Below, piece by piece: positions 53,674-63,628 of a stretch of DNA of 64,000 nucleotides. Below the pieces are notes generated by a model that was given only the letters and a program-made list of their open reading frames with translations, was not told where the DNA came from and made no database searches. The position numbers were made by a program, and so were the translations under genes. Positions within the stretch are counted from its first letter, which is position 1, and each line of letters starts with the position of its first letter. Origin of the DNA: Butyricimonas faecalis (GTDB lineage Bacteria; Bacteroidota; Bacteroidia; Bacteroidales; Marinifilaceae); contig NZ_CP032819.1 in NCBI RefSeq assembly GCF_003991565.1, positions 2,914,001-2,978,000 of the forward strand, in the 5' to 3' direction.

Positions 53674-56328
53674 TCAATATTCTTTTATTAATTCGCTCAC
53701 TTTATTTATTACCCGATATTTCAAACTTTCAAACTGTTTAAAATGCTCCTCTCCACAATGGATTTTCAGTCTTTCACTTGGATGTAGTTTATCCAAGTCG
53801 ACAACAGAGGTTCCAGTGTCTTTGGTCTCTGCAACAAAATAGACTCGTTTGTTATCTTCAAACACCACTGCCCAATCGGGATTGTAGCTACCTATTGGTG
53901 TAGGAATTTTAAACCAATCCGGTAATTTGAAGTAGAATTTGACTTGGTCGCTTGTCTCACAATCACGAGCAAAAGTATTCTCTACAGAAGAATCCAATGG
54001 TACATATTCATCATAAATAGTCTTATCCGAATCAGAAACTTTAAACGTGAAGTCATTCAGGTAGATCTCAAGTTCTTGTTCTTCAAATAGTCGCATTTCA
54101 TAGGCGGAATCACCAATTTTGTAATACTCTATACCTTCAATCATCAATTCCTGTAATACACGTTTGATTTTATCTACAACCTGATCCATGAAAAATTGTG
54201 GATTGACCGCCAAATCATCAAGACGCTCAGATTTAACAAGGATATGCATTATCGTTGAGCGAGTCAGTTCGGTTCGATTTTGAATATAACCCAATACATC
54301 AGGTATTAGGCAATCGGAAGAATAGATAGATATTTTATCACCTTTATATTGGGCACTAATACCTTTATCCGAGATCACAACCTCCGTTTTCACAGAACGA
54401 ATGGCAGGCGCACTGATACAAGGCATCTTTTTGATTTCCTTACTTACTTTTTCAACAAGCGTATTGGTATCGTAATTTACACGATACGTAGTCTTTGCTT
54501 TCAACTTTTCCCATATTGCAAGAAACAATGGGTCAGCTTCAAATCCTTTTTTATATTTAACTGACACCCTGTTACGTTTTGGCTTGATACGTCCACTAAA
54601 GTCAACGCCACAATCTTCTTGCAACTCATTTTGAAGTGCCTTTGCAAAATCGTTATAAGATTCGTTGGCAACTACGGTCAGACGGTTTATATTCCTGTCA
54701 TAGCAACGCACGCCATCTTGATTAACCGCTAGTCGAAGTCCACGACCAATCTCTTGGCGTTTCTTTATTTCCGATTTAGTTTCATTAAGTGTACAGATCT
54801 GAAAAACATTTGGATTATCCCAACCTTCCCGTAATGCCGTATGCGAAAAAATGAAACGAAGTGGATTATTCATATCTAGCAATGTCTCTTTATCTTTCAT
54901 GATCAAGTTGTAAGTATCGGCATCGGCTTGTGTTTCACCTGACGTGTCTTTTACCCGTCCTTTTTTATCTTGTGAAAAGTAGCCGTTATGGATTTTATCT
55001 GAATATTTACTTAATGATTGATACGTAGACTTATGTATCAATTCATTATATATTTCTTTAAACCATACGGCAAACTTTCCGTCGACAACATTTCCTTGTG
55101 CATCATAGCTCCGATAGTTTGCCACTCGGTCGACAAAAAAAAGGGACAAGACTTTTATACCCTGTCTATTCAACTTTAACTCTTTACGCAGATGCTCTTC
55201 AACAGTACGTCGAATCTGAAACTTCATAATCTCGTCATTCAAGTCATTTTTCCGTTGTCCCTGATAGAGAATATCACCATTTGAAAATATGATACAGCCA
55301 TTTGCTGCATCGATTTCTTCTACAATATACCCGTTACGATAAACTTCCCTGCCATTGGAAAGTACATACAAATCACTACCAGAACGGACTGTGACAGATT
55401 TCTTTTTTACTCCACCTTTGTCGTTTATATCAATGGAGACTTTTGCCGTAATTTTTGTCTTAGAGGCAGTTATAGACTCCAATGCGACGTAAATCCCATT
55501 CAGAGAATTTTCTTCCAAAACCGAATCGACCTCAATCTGCTTCACCAATCCCAAATCATAAGCTTTAATGGGATTTAGGCTATAAATCAGATTATAACGA
55601 TTACGATGTGTCGCCGAATAACGTAGCGTGCAGAGTGGATTAAGGTTCGAGATAGCTGCAGCACGTTTTTCTGACTCCATGTTCTGCGGTTCATCTACAA
55701 TCACAATAGGCTGAACGGATTGGACAAATTTGATAGGTTCTTGTCCATTCAATTTGTCATTAGGCTTATTGATCACATTCTCATCTTTTGCAAAAGAATC
55801 AATATTGATAACCAGCACCTCAATATTGTCGCCAGTTGCAAATCCTCTTAATTGAGAAATCTTATTGCGGTCATAAACATAAAACCGAACGGGAGTATTG
55901 TCATAGAGTGTTTGAAAATGCTCGTACGTGATTTTTAGATTCTTCAAAACCCCCTCACGAATAGGTACTGACGGAACCACAATTACAAACTTCTTGAATC
56001 CATACTTTTTGTTTAACTCATAGATTGTGCGCAAATAAACGTATGTTTTTCCAGTACCTGTTTCCATTTCGACCGAGAAATGCATATTTTCAAGCGTAAT
56101 GGAACATGGAATATTATTCTGTTGCTGCACTTTTTGCAAGTTGGCAAGTATTTGTTCTTTAGATAAAACCAATCTATTTCCGATTCCTGCTGTTAAATCA
56201 AGCACTCCGTTCTCATTCAGACTATATTGACAACCTGATTCTTCCGACATTTGTCCCTCAAAGAGATTGACGGCCGCTTGTATAGCTTCTTGTTGATAGA
56301 CCAAATTAGATTCAAAAGTTAGCTTCAT
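53674..56328 (-). CDS. Type III restriction Res-like helicase-nuclease
   Basis: 884-residue DNA helicase-endonuclease. SF2 helicase motifs are visible: Walker A METGTGKT (88-95), DEPQ (212-215, replacing the usual DExH), SAT (238-240) and motif VI QEIGRGLRLAVN. Near the C-terminus is a PD-(D/E)XK nuclease signature, NPDWAVVF (Pro817-Asp818) and VAETK (Glu834-Lys836), as in Type III Res subunits. Partner is the Mod-like methylase, separated here by two further genes. The start overlaps the preceding small gene by 4 nt. The locus is AT-rich compared with the men genes, suggesting acquisition. Confidence 0.88.
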   Translation of the reverse strand: MKLTFESNLVYQQEAIQAAVNLFEGQMSEESGCQYSLNENGVLDLTAGIGNRLVLSKEQILANLQKVQQQNNIPCSITLENMHFSVEMETGTGKTYVYLRTIYELNKKYGFKKFVIVVPSVPIREGVLKNLKITYEHFQTLYDNTPVRFYVYDRNKISQLRGFATGDNIEVLVINIDSFAKDENVINKPNDKLNGQEPIKFVQSVQPIVIVDEPQNMESEKRAAAISNLNPLCTLRYSATHRNRYNLIYSLNPIKAYDLGLVKQIEVDSVLEENSLNGIYVALESITASKTKITAKVSIDINDKGGVKKKSVTVRSGSDLYVLSNGREVYRNGYIVEEIDAANGCIIFSNGDILYQGQRKNDLNDEIMKFQIRRTVEEHLRKELKLNRQGIKVLSLFFVDRVANYRSYDAQGNVVDGKFAVWFKEIYNELIHKSTYQSLSKYSDKIHNGYFSQDKKGRVKDTSGETQADADTYNLIMKDKETLLDMNNPLRFIFSHTALREGWDNPNVFQICTLNETKSEIKKRQEIGRGLRLAVNQDGVRCYDRNINRLTVVANESYNDFAKALQNELQEDCGVDFSGRIKPKRNRVSVKYKKGFEADPLFLAIWEKLKAKTTYRVNYDTNTLVEKVSKEIKKMPCISAPAIRSVKTEVVISDKGISAQYKGDKISIYSSDCLIPDVLGYIQNRTELTRSTIMHILVKSERLDDLAVNPQFFMDQVVDKIKRVLQELMIEGIEYYKIGDSAYEMRLFEEQELEIYLNDFTFKVSDSDKTIYDEYVPLDSSVENTFARDCETSDQVKFYFKLPDWFKIPTPIGSYNPDWAVVFEDNKRVYFVAETKDTGTSVVDLDKLHPSERLKIHCGEEHFKQFESLKYRVINKVSELIKEY

Positions 56329-57008
56329 TGGATATTCTTTGAAAAGTCAAACATTAGATGATATAAAACTAATTCATCTCCGGAACAATGAGTGTGTTTT
56401 GATACATAGGAATAAGAATATCCATCAGCGAAATTCTCATATTGCATTTGCTGTATTGCATTTGCATTAACTGACTGTCCTTGGGCATCAGTAAAATTTG
56501 TATTCAACATAGAATTTATATTATTCACAATATCCTTTTGTGTATTCACCGGTTCTACAAGAAAACCGAACATTGCACTACAACCAAAATACGAAGAATA
56601 ATATCCGGTAGAAAACCTGCATATTCCATTCTTTACATATTCTGCATTCAACCCTGTTGTTCCTTTAGGATTAGTTGTATTTAACCTTTTACACTCAATA
56701 ATATAATAGGCTCTATCGTTCACATATTCATTTTTAGTTGGGAGAATACGAATATCAACTCTCCCTGTGTTTTCTACTGTTTCCTTATCAAACTTCAAAT
56801 TCCTTAATTCGTTTTTTACTTTAAAGTCAAAATCTTGTAAATATTTCAGAAACTCATCCCTAATCAGGTTCTCATCGTTTACTAAACTAATGCCGGAGTT
56901 CAATATTGTATTATACACGATAATACATTTTGTTAGGACAAACTCCAAATATAAATCTTTTCGAGTTTGCGAATAATTGAAAGAAGATGCATCTAATATG
57001 TTTAACAT
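56325..57008 (-). CDS. Small PD-(D/E)XK nuclease-like protein in the restriction locus
   Basis: 227 residues, family not recognised with certainty. The segment GRVDIRI (Asp85) followed by YYIIECKRL (Glu105-x-Lys107) has the D-(about 20)-E-x-K spacing of PD-(D/E)XK nucleases, with a preceding acidic helix (NLIRDEFLKYL, Glu52). Length suits a stand-alone nuclease or specificity partner. It overlaps the Eco57I-like methylase by 7 nt and the Res gene by 4 nt, so translation is coupled with both. An unrelated role such as a structural subunit remains possible. Confidence 0.6.
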   Translation of the reverse strand: MLNILDASSFNYSQTRKDLYLEFVLTKCIIVYNTILNSGISLVNDENLIRDEFLKYLQDFDFKVKNELRNLKFDKETVENTGRVDIRILPTKNEYVNDRAYYIIECKRLNTTNPKGTTGLNAEYVKNGICRFSTGYYSSYFGCSAMFGFLVEPVNTQKDIVNNINSMLNTNFTDAQGQSVNANAIQQMQYENFADGYSYSYVSKHTHCSGDELVLYHLMFDFSKNIQ

Positions 57009-60000
57009 TGTCCGCCCCTCCCTGTTTTTAACATTGCATCATCAAATTCATTAACATCTAAATACGCTACGGCCTTATACCATAAACGTTTTTCATTTGG
57101 TTTGAAAATATAAAAGTATTCCTTTTCAAATCCCCGAACATCCTTTTGCACAAATAATGCATCAGTCAACTTATTGGATGCTAACGCTATAATAGTAGAC
57201 AATAAGTTCTTATTATCAGAAGTAAAAACGATATCATCAATGAACATACTTTCGTCAATTACTTTAAAATACATTCCTATAACTTGACTGGAATATAGAA
57301 TTTCAACCGTAAAACGTTTCCCGTTCCTATTAAAACTATTAGCAAAACGATCTATATATACTTGGGCATATTCTTTTAACATCGTATCTTGGGTATTCAG
57401 AGCTTTAAATAATTGATCGTTAAGCATAAGTTCCTTCCTTTTTTCAATACCGACATCGTTTATGTGAATTATAGTACGACTGACGTTTAACGCATAGTCA
57501 ACAATATCATCATCAGCTGTTGTCAAATTTAACATGTCTTTAATCTTATTGTTATAAGCATTTGATTCATCTACTATCTTTTTATCAATATCATATAATT
57601 CATTTGCATTCAAAAGCATACTTTCCTTTTTTTGATCACGCAACCTATATAACCCTTCCATTGTTTCATAATAATCCTTATTAAGTTCGACATAGGGAAG
57701 ACTTAGTATCTCACCTCCTTTTGCATTTCCACGTTCTATGCCAATAGAAGAAAAAGTTTGAATAGATAAATACGATAAAATGTCAGATGAAAAAATACAT
57801 CCAATATTCTTTAAAATATTCGTATCTTCAATTCTATACGCTTTAATTGATAATAAAGACTTCTTAAAAATCGCATTTTTATATGAAATAGCGGATCTTA
57901 AAATGAGTTTTTCCGTATCAAGGCCATGACGGCACAGAAGCATTGGTGCATAAAAAATATCTTTCTTAGTATTTCTAATCCTCCCTAATCTATCTTTTTG
58001 GAAGGGAGTTACTTTTTGAGGATTTATAAAAAAGTTTTCCACTGCATAGACATCAATAAAATCCATGCCTTTCAATCTAGAAGCGTCATATTTTGCTTTC
58101 TTTTCACTAAATGTAATGCCTGTTGCTGATATAAATCTGTCTCTATCATTAATAATGTTTTTTATTGAAGGTTTTTCTCTCAGCCGTTTTATTAAATTGA
58201 AATCTAGATAAGAACCATAAACAAGCACTTTCCAAAGCCAATCGTATTTTTTCAGCCGATCTTGCTGCACTTCTTGGATATCACTACTGCATACAGAAAA
58301 AACCTTAAACATCGAAAAAAAACGACTAGGCTTCAATGCAATATGAGTAATAATATTATTATTCGTATCATCTCCGTTGGCATATTTATAAAACAATACA
58401 CATGCAGGAGCTATTGCTTTGTCATTGGATTTGTCAAAAACCTCTTTTCTAACAACTGCTAACTCAAATACTTTCTTGATATGAAATTCTTCTAACAGAT
58501 ACCGACGAAATGAACTCTCTCTATCTTTAGAATTAGAATTATATAGAGATGTACTATGAATGACTAATGCCACCTCTGTGTTTTTTGTACAGAAATCACT
58601 CGTTCTAAAAACAAAATATTCCGCTAATTCGTTATTATTGATTTGTATACAATATTTTTTACCTCTTTCTTTTTTCTTTCTTTCTTTGATATATTTTCGC
58701 ACAACTCTATCCCCACCTGCCCCTTTCCAAGGAGGATTACCAATTATGTAGTCAAAATGAATCTTTTTATCCTCCAAGGCTTTCAAATCCTTATTATCCA
58801 AATCAAAAGTATCACTACAAACAAAGTTCGTCCCTATCAAATTAGGAAATTTAAATTTTCTAATATCAGCAGGTTTTTGATAATCAAGTAACGTTAGATA
58901 AACAGAGAAGATAGCGACTTGTATTGCGCTCGGATCTTTGTCTATGCCAAAAATATTATCTTGAGCAATACTCTTTAATGCTTGTCTGAAATCATCAGTA
59001 TTAGTATCTTCTATTTCATTGACTTCTATGTACTTCTCTATGATTTTCCGTAATGATTCAACTAAAAATATTCCGGATCCACAAGCTGGATCTAAAACTT
59101 TACAATTGTAATTACTTGATTCTTTTAGTTTCTTTCCTATAGTTTCAGATATGATATAATCAACTAAAAAAGTAGGTGTATAATAAGCACCTCCATCTTC
59201 TTGATTTTCTTTCCCTATAAATTTCTCATACATATTACTAATAAACTCTATAGGGAGAATAGAAAAATCATACATATCAAATAAAGATTGTTGCCCTGTC
59301 GAGATTTCTTCACTCCGTAACAATCTAATAAGAATATCCAAGGCATCTTGGTCTATTGTACTAAACTCACTCTCACTTATGCGAAACAGATCTCCATTAA
59401 AACCTGTATCTTTATTTTCTATATGTCGTATAAAAGCGACAAAATCATCTCTATTGCTTAAACAATTACATAAATCTTCATTATCCCATAGTTCTTTCTC
59501 TTGATAATTAAGCCTAACATGACGATCTATAAGATATCTGAAAAAAATTACTTTACCCAATAAGGCATTTGCCGTTGTTTGTGTTAAGCCTTTTTCCTTC
59601 AAGCGTTTCTGTACAGCTTCAATATTCTCCAATAAACGATAATCCACCCTATTTTTATGGTTTATATCATCATTATACTTCTCCCATGTTTTACCGGTTA
59701 CTAATTCAAAATAGGTAAAATCATTTAAAGTTTCATTTCCGCCTAACCTCTTTAATAATTGTTTATTCTCATCAATAGCAAAACCATTGAATATTTCAAC
59801 AACATTGTTTTCAAGAATAATAGCGATTGGGGATTCATTGAAGTTCCAGATAGCTTGATGTAGAGCCATTCTATCTTGAGGATCTTTAAAAAACAGAATA
59901 AGAGGCTTGTTGTCGAAACAGAAGAAAGCATCTAAAGTTCTTAATAATTCATTTTCTTCCAGCAAATGACAAACTCGACTTGGAAGCACTACCTTTTTCT

Positions 60001-60076
60001 TCCAGTTCTTATCTGATAGCCGAATAAGGCAATCATCAGTGAATGAAAGTTTATCATATATTTCTTGTAAATCCAT
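57002..60076 (-). CDS. Eco57I-like class I SAM-dependent DNA N6-adenine methylase (Type IIG-like)
   Basis: 1024-residue protein. The gamma-class methylase order is clear: GAYYTP (motif X, 296-301), LDPACGSG (motif I, 329-335) and IIGNPPWKG (motif IV, NPPW 447-450). An N-terminal region of about 250 residues (IAIILENNVVEIFNGF) resembles the degenerate HsdR-like or helical domains of Eco57I-type enzymes, and the C-terminal 500 residues probably recognise DNA. A catalytic nuclease motif was not identified inside it. It begins 13 nt after the Mod-like gene, so it is in the same transcript. Confidence 0.8.
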   Translation of the reverse strand: MDLQEIYDKLSFTDDCLIRLSDKNWKKKVVLPSRVCHLLEENELLRTLDAFFCFDNKPLILFFKDPQDRMALHQAIWNFNESPIAIILENNVVEIFNGFAIDENKQLLKRLGGNETLNDFTYFELVTGKTWEKYNDDINHKNRVDYRLLENIEAVQKRLKEKGLTQTTANALLGKVIFFRYLIDRHVRLNYQEKELWDNEDLCNCLSNRDDFVAFIRHIENKDTGFNGDLFRISESEFSTIDQDALDILIRLLRSEEISTGQQSLFDMYDFSILPIEFISNMYEKFIGKENQEDGGAYYTPTFLVDYIISETIGKKLKESSNYNCKVLDPACGSGIFLVESLRKIIEKYIEVNEIEDTNTDDFRQALKSIAQDNIFGIDKDPSAIQVAIFSVYLTLLDYQKPADIRKFKFPNLIGTNFVCSDTFDLDNKDLKALEDKKIHFDYIIGNPPWKGAGGDRVVRKYIKERKKKERGKKYCIQINNNELAEYFVFRTSDFCTKNTEVALVIHSTSLYNSNSKDRESSFRRYLLEEFHIKKVFELAVVRKEVFDKSNDKAIAPACVLFYKYANGDDTNNNIITHIALKPSRFFSMFKVFSVCSSDIQEVQQDRLKKYDWLWKVLVYGSYLDFNLIKRLREKPSIKNIINDRDRFISATGITFSEKKAKYDASRLKGMDFIDVYAVENFFINPQKVTPFQKDRLGRIRNTKKDIFYAPMLLCRHGLDTEKLILRSAISYKNAIFKKSLLSIKAYRIEDTNILKNIGCIFSSDILSYLSIQTFSSIGIERGNAKGGEILSLPYVELNKDYYETMEGLYRLRDQKKESMLLNANELYDIDKKIVDESNAYNNKIKDMLNLTTADDDIVDYALNVSRTIIHINDVGIEKRKELMLNDQLFKALNTQDTMLKEYAQVYIDRFANSFNRNGKRFTVEILYSSQVIGMYFKVIDESMFIDDIVFTSDNKNLLSTIIALASNKLTDALFVQKDVRGFEKEYFYIFKPNEKRLWYKAVAYLDVNEFDDAMLKTGRGGQC

Positions 60077-60089
60077 CTATATTTCCTCC

Positions 60090-62000
60090 TTATATCGTTT
60101 TGAATTCCACTCCTATATCCTTCATTTGTAGAACAGTATTAGTTTTTAACTGGTCATTACCTTCAAACAAGCGGTCGAGGGCAATTACTTTGTTAGGATG
60201 TTCAACAAGGATGGAATCTATCACCTCTTGGGTGGCTGACTCCAACATCAGAATCAAGTCTTTGCCATTTATGGTGTAATAGCCTTTTTTATGCTCTATG
60301 ACACTATTCAAGTCTTTGCCACTTTTCAATAACAACTCATAGACCATATTGTCGATTGTAGCATTTTCTGTAATCGGGTCAAGGAAATTTAGTATTTGTT
60401 GCTGCCATTCTTCTTTGTTGGAACCTTGAATGTCTCTCCATTGTTTGAAATTGCTATCAGAGAGTTTAAATACCTTGAAGCCGAGATCGGGCATTACCAC
60501 AGTTTGATCCTCTCCAAAAGATAATTGTCCTTTCTGTTTAGTTTGTTCTATCTCAATTCCTTTGCGAATTTTAGCTCCTGCACGACGGATTCGTTCTTTG
60601 GATATTTCAGCAATGGTTTTGTAGCCTGCTCTATAGGCTTCACTACTTTCTTCGCATAGCTCATCCATTTGCACGCATATATATTTTCGGTTTTTACCAT
60701 CTTTATTCAAAAACATTACAGCATGGGCTGTTGGTGCACTTCCCGCAAAAAAATCCAACACGATGTCACCATCATCAACATTGCATATATTAATTAAATG
60801 AGCCACCAAAGTAATTGGCTTAGGTGTTTCAAATACGGCAATACCATCAAATAGATTAACTAACTCTCTTTTGGCTGAATCGTTTGTACCAACAGAATCA
60901 GCTGTTAATAGTGTCTCTGGCGTTAATCCTTGTTTCCCCTCATGCAAGAATTTTTTTATTCTTGGAACTCCATTACCATCTGAGCCAAACCAAATTCTTT
61001 TGTCATTAATTGCTTCTTGCATTTTTACCAATGTATATCGCCAACAAGAACCGGAAGGAGGTAGAAGTTCTTTTCCTGCAGGTGTAACTAATGTGTAGAA
61101 TTGTTTCTTTGTCCCGTGGCCTGCTTGAGCGATAGCGGGTACAGAAGTCCAAAGGCCGCGAGGATCATTATCAGGATTTTTATATCTCCCTTTTGCTTCT
61201 TCGTTCATTGGTAGTAGACCAATTCTTCCTTCACTGCTTTTGGTATAACATAAGACATATTCACATCGATTTGAAATAGCTTTACGATTTTCTCTTGTGA
61301 TACGTTTTTCCCAAATAAACTGTGCTACAAAATTTTCCTCCCCAAATATCTCATTCATCAACAGTCGAAGATTATGCACCTCATTATCGTCAATTGAAAT
61401 AAATATCACTCCATCCTCACGTAGTAGACTTTTTGCAAGATAAAGACGCGGCATCATCATGTTCAGCCAATTGCTATGATACTGTCCATTCTCTTTGACA
61501 TTCTTGTGAAACATTCCGTCATGTGTCATATAGCCTTCTTCATTCTTATCTCCTACTCGACGTAAATATTCCTCTTTGCTTTCAGAAAACTTGTCCGGAT
61601 AGATGAATGAGTCACTACCTGTATTATATGGAGGATCGATATAAATCATCTTCACTTTACCGAAATAACTCTTCTGGAGGACTTTCAGCACCTCCATGTT
61701 TTCGCCCTCAATAAAGATATTTTGAGTATTATCAAAATCAACAGATTCCTCACGGCAGGGCACAAGAGTGGCCTTTGATGGTTGTTGCATCACTCTGAAA
61801 GCTTCGCTCTTCCCTGCCCAGTTCAACACATAGCGTTCATTAGTAAAATTTACATTTTCGCCTAATGCAACTTTCAACTTTTCCCAATCAATATACCCCT
61901 CATCAAATACTTCAGGCATAAGTAATCGCAAAGCTTCCAACCGTTCTTTTTGTGGAGTTTGAGAATTTCCATCCATATATTTAATATATAATTTATCCAA
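60090..62000 (-). CDS. Type III restriction-modification methylase (Mod-like, adenine-specific)
   Basis: 636-residue beta-class DNA methyltransferase: catalytic motif IV DPPYNTGSDSF (122-132) precedes the SAM-binding motif I DFFAGSAPTAHAV (about 416-428), the order used by Type III Mod subunits. It should methylate adenine in a short asymmetric site and provide recognition for Res. A target-recognition region lies between the motifs. It is the first gene of the four-gene unit; the promoter was not recognised in the AT-rich upstream region. Confidence 0.9.
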   Translation of the reverse strand: MDKLYIKYMDGNSQTPQKERLEALRLLMPEVFDEGYIDWEKLKVALGENVNFTNERYVLNWAGKSEAFRVMQQPSKATLVPCREESVDFDNTQNIFIEGENMEVLKVLQKSYFGKVKMIYIDPPYNTGSDSFIYPDKFSESKEEYLRRVGDKNEEGYMTHDGMFHKNVKENGQYHSNWLNMMMPRLYLAKSLLREDGVIFISIDDNEVHNLRLLMNEIFGEENFVAQFIWEKRITRENRKAISNRCEYVLCYTKSSEGRIGLLPMNEEAKGRYKNPDNDPRGLWTSVPAIAQAGHGTKKQFYTLVTPAGKELLPPSGSCWRYTLVKMQEAINDKRIWFGSDGNGVPRIKKFLHEGKQGLTPETLLTADSVGTNDSAKRELVNLFDGIAVFETPKPITLVAHLINICNVDDGDIVLDFFAGSAPTAHAVMFLNKDGKNRKYICVQMDELCEESSEAYRAGYKTIAEISKERIRRAGAKIRKGIEIEQTKQKGQLSFGEDQTVVMPDLGFKVFKLSDSNFKQWRDIQGSNKEEWQQQILNFLDPITENATIDNMVYELLLKSGKDLNSVIEHKKGYYTINGKDLILMLESATQEVIDSILVEHPNKVIALDRLFEGNDQLKTNTVLQMKDIGVEFKTI

Positions 62001-62139
62001 TTTAACAAGCGAAGATAGCGATAAATCTTAATAAGGTTGACATTATCTTCTCATTATTTCGATTTTGACGATAGTTTATTTTAATCACCCGACTTCAGAG
62101 GCAATTACTCCTTGCATAGGTAAGCCTCCAAATGAAGGA

Positions 62140-62319
62140 TTAAAACTTAGCTTGATCACCAGAAAGCCAGGCGAAATAATCCTTCCATTTTTTTGTTTTT
62201 CGCCAGTACAGTTCTACATAGCAGAGTTTCTCTGATTGATGGGTTCTGTCTGCTCTCTTATAATACTTAGCATATCTATTTAGCTGGCAGGTTCTAATTG
62301 TTATATTTTTATTTGCTGT
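62140..62319 (-). pseudogene. Possible fossil reading frame upstream of the restriction locus
   Basis: Reads about 59 codons without a stop (ending ...YFAWLSGDQAKF, TAA at 62140-62142), with protein-like composition rich in Lys, Arg and Trp, but no ATG at the start and an upstream stop. I do not recognise the family. It may be the tail of a lost gene adjacent to the defence locus, or chance. Confidence 0.3.
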
Positions 62320-62591
62320 TTAGAGGTCCCATTTATTTGGAGATAGGCGTTATAAACCAAACACTTCGCTTCATCTATTTCCTGTATATCCCTGTGGTGC
62401 CCGTTGGTAGTATCTGATTTATTTGTTGTATTTCTAATACTTGGTATTTCTGTTAATATTCACTTTCAAATCTCATCGAGTCGATAATTACTCCTGCACA
62501 AACGTACAAATCAGCATATTGAAAGCTGTCCTATCCCCCTTAATTTACATCCTTCTTTCTGTACATTGTCTTTAGTCTCATTTTTATTTTA

Positions 62592-62599
62592 TATCTTTG
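62592..62599 (+). promoter_or_regulatory. Candidate -7 box for glsA
   Basis: TATCTTTG matches TAnnTTTG, 24 nt before the ATG at 62624. It overlaps an alternative TTG start at 62597, which argues against that longer N-terminus. Confidence 0.5.
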
Positions 62600-62623
62600 C
62601 ACCCGTTTAAACAAACGTTTGCA

Positions 62624-63538
62624 ATGGATTACAAAGAAGTCATCGACAACATATACAACGAGGTAAAACCCTTTTTCGGGAAAGGCCGTGTCGCCGACTA
62701 CATACCGGCGTTAGCTAACATTAACCCCAAACAATACGGGATTGCCATAGCCACTCTTGACGGCCAAATCGTTGGCACGGGAGATTACCAAACCAAATTT
62801 TCCATCCAAAGTATTTCGAAAGTATTCACGCTCGCCATGGTCGTTCGCCACATGGGGGGTGACCTGTGGAAATACGTGGGTCGGGAACCTTCCGGCACCC
62901 CATTCAACTCGCTGGTTCAATTGGAACACGAACAGGGTATCCCGCGCAACCCGTTTATCAACGCCGGGGCTCTCGTGGTTACGGATAAAGTGATGAACCT
63001 TTACCACCGACCCAAAGAAGCCATCCTGCAATTCGTGAGAAGCGTGGCCGGAAACGATGACATTTACTATGACAAAATGGTGGCCCAATCCGAATTTGAA
63101 CACGCTAGCCGGAATCAAGCCTTGGGACATTTCATGAAAAGTTTCGGCAACATCGATAACGACGTGGACTCGCTGATCGACGTGTACTGCAATCAATGCA
63201 GCATCGCCATGACGTGCGAAGACCTCGCAAAATCATTCCTGTTCCTAGCCAACCACGGGACCAACCCACACAACAACGAGAATATTCTCACCGTAAGCCG
63301 TTCGAAACGTCTCAGCGCTCTTATGCTGACCTGCGGTTTCTATGACGAGTCCGGGGAGTTCGCTTTCCGCGTGGGAATGCCGGGAAAAAGCGGCGTGGGA
63401 GGAGGCGTGGTAGCCATCATCCCGGGCAAACTTAGCATTGCCGTGTGGAGCCCCGAGCTGAACGAACACGGGAATTCATACATGGGTATAGAAACTCTTG
63501 AACGTTTCACGACAAATATCGGAATTTCTATTTTTTAA
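62624..63538 (+). CDS. glsA: Glutaminase
   Basis: Beta-lactamase-fold serine enzyme that hydrolyses glutamine to glutamate and ammonia. 304 residues. The nucleophile Ser-xx-Lys is in FSIQSISKVFTLAM (about 60-73). RNPFINAGALVV, CGFYDESGEFAFRVGMPGKSGVGGGVVAI and the ending ETLERFTTNIG are diagnostic. The ATG at 62624 is used because an upstream TTG would place the promoter -7 box inside the gene. Glutaminases in some gut bacteria aid acid tolerance; that is not shown here. Confidence 0.95.
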   Translation: MDYKEVIDNIYNEVKPFFGKGRVADYIPALANINPKQYGIAIATLDGQIVGTGDYQTKFSIQSISKVFTLAMVVRHMGGDLWKYVGREPSGTPFNSLVQLEHEQGIPRNPFINAGALVVTDKVMNLYHRPKEAILQFVRSVAGNDDIYYDKMVAQSEFEHASRNQALGHFMKSFGNIDNDVDSLIDVYCNQCSIAMTCEDLAKSFLFLANHGTNPHNNENILTVSRSKRLSALMLTCGFYDESGEFAFRVGMPGKSGVGGGVVAIIPGKLSIAVWSPELNEHGNSYMGIETLERFTTNIGISIF

Positions 63539-63628
63539 TAAGATCGCATTCCTCATGGATGTATCACTATATTGATTAACTTTGAAAAGTTATTCAATAC
63601 GGACAATCATGCATTAAACCCAACGATC

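Larger units (their letters stand above)
62001..62623. other. Intergenic region between the restriction locus and glsA
   Basis: This 623-bp stretch carries the glsA -7 box at 62592-62599 and a possible fossil frame on the minus strand (62140-62319). The remainder is AT-rich with no recognisable gene or repeat. No flanking direct repeats marking insertion of the restriction locus were seen by eye. Confidence 0.5.
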
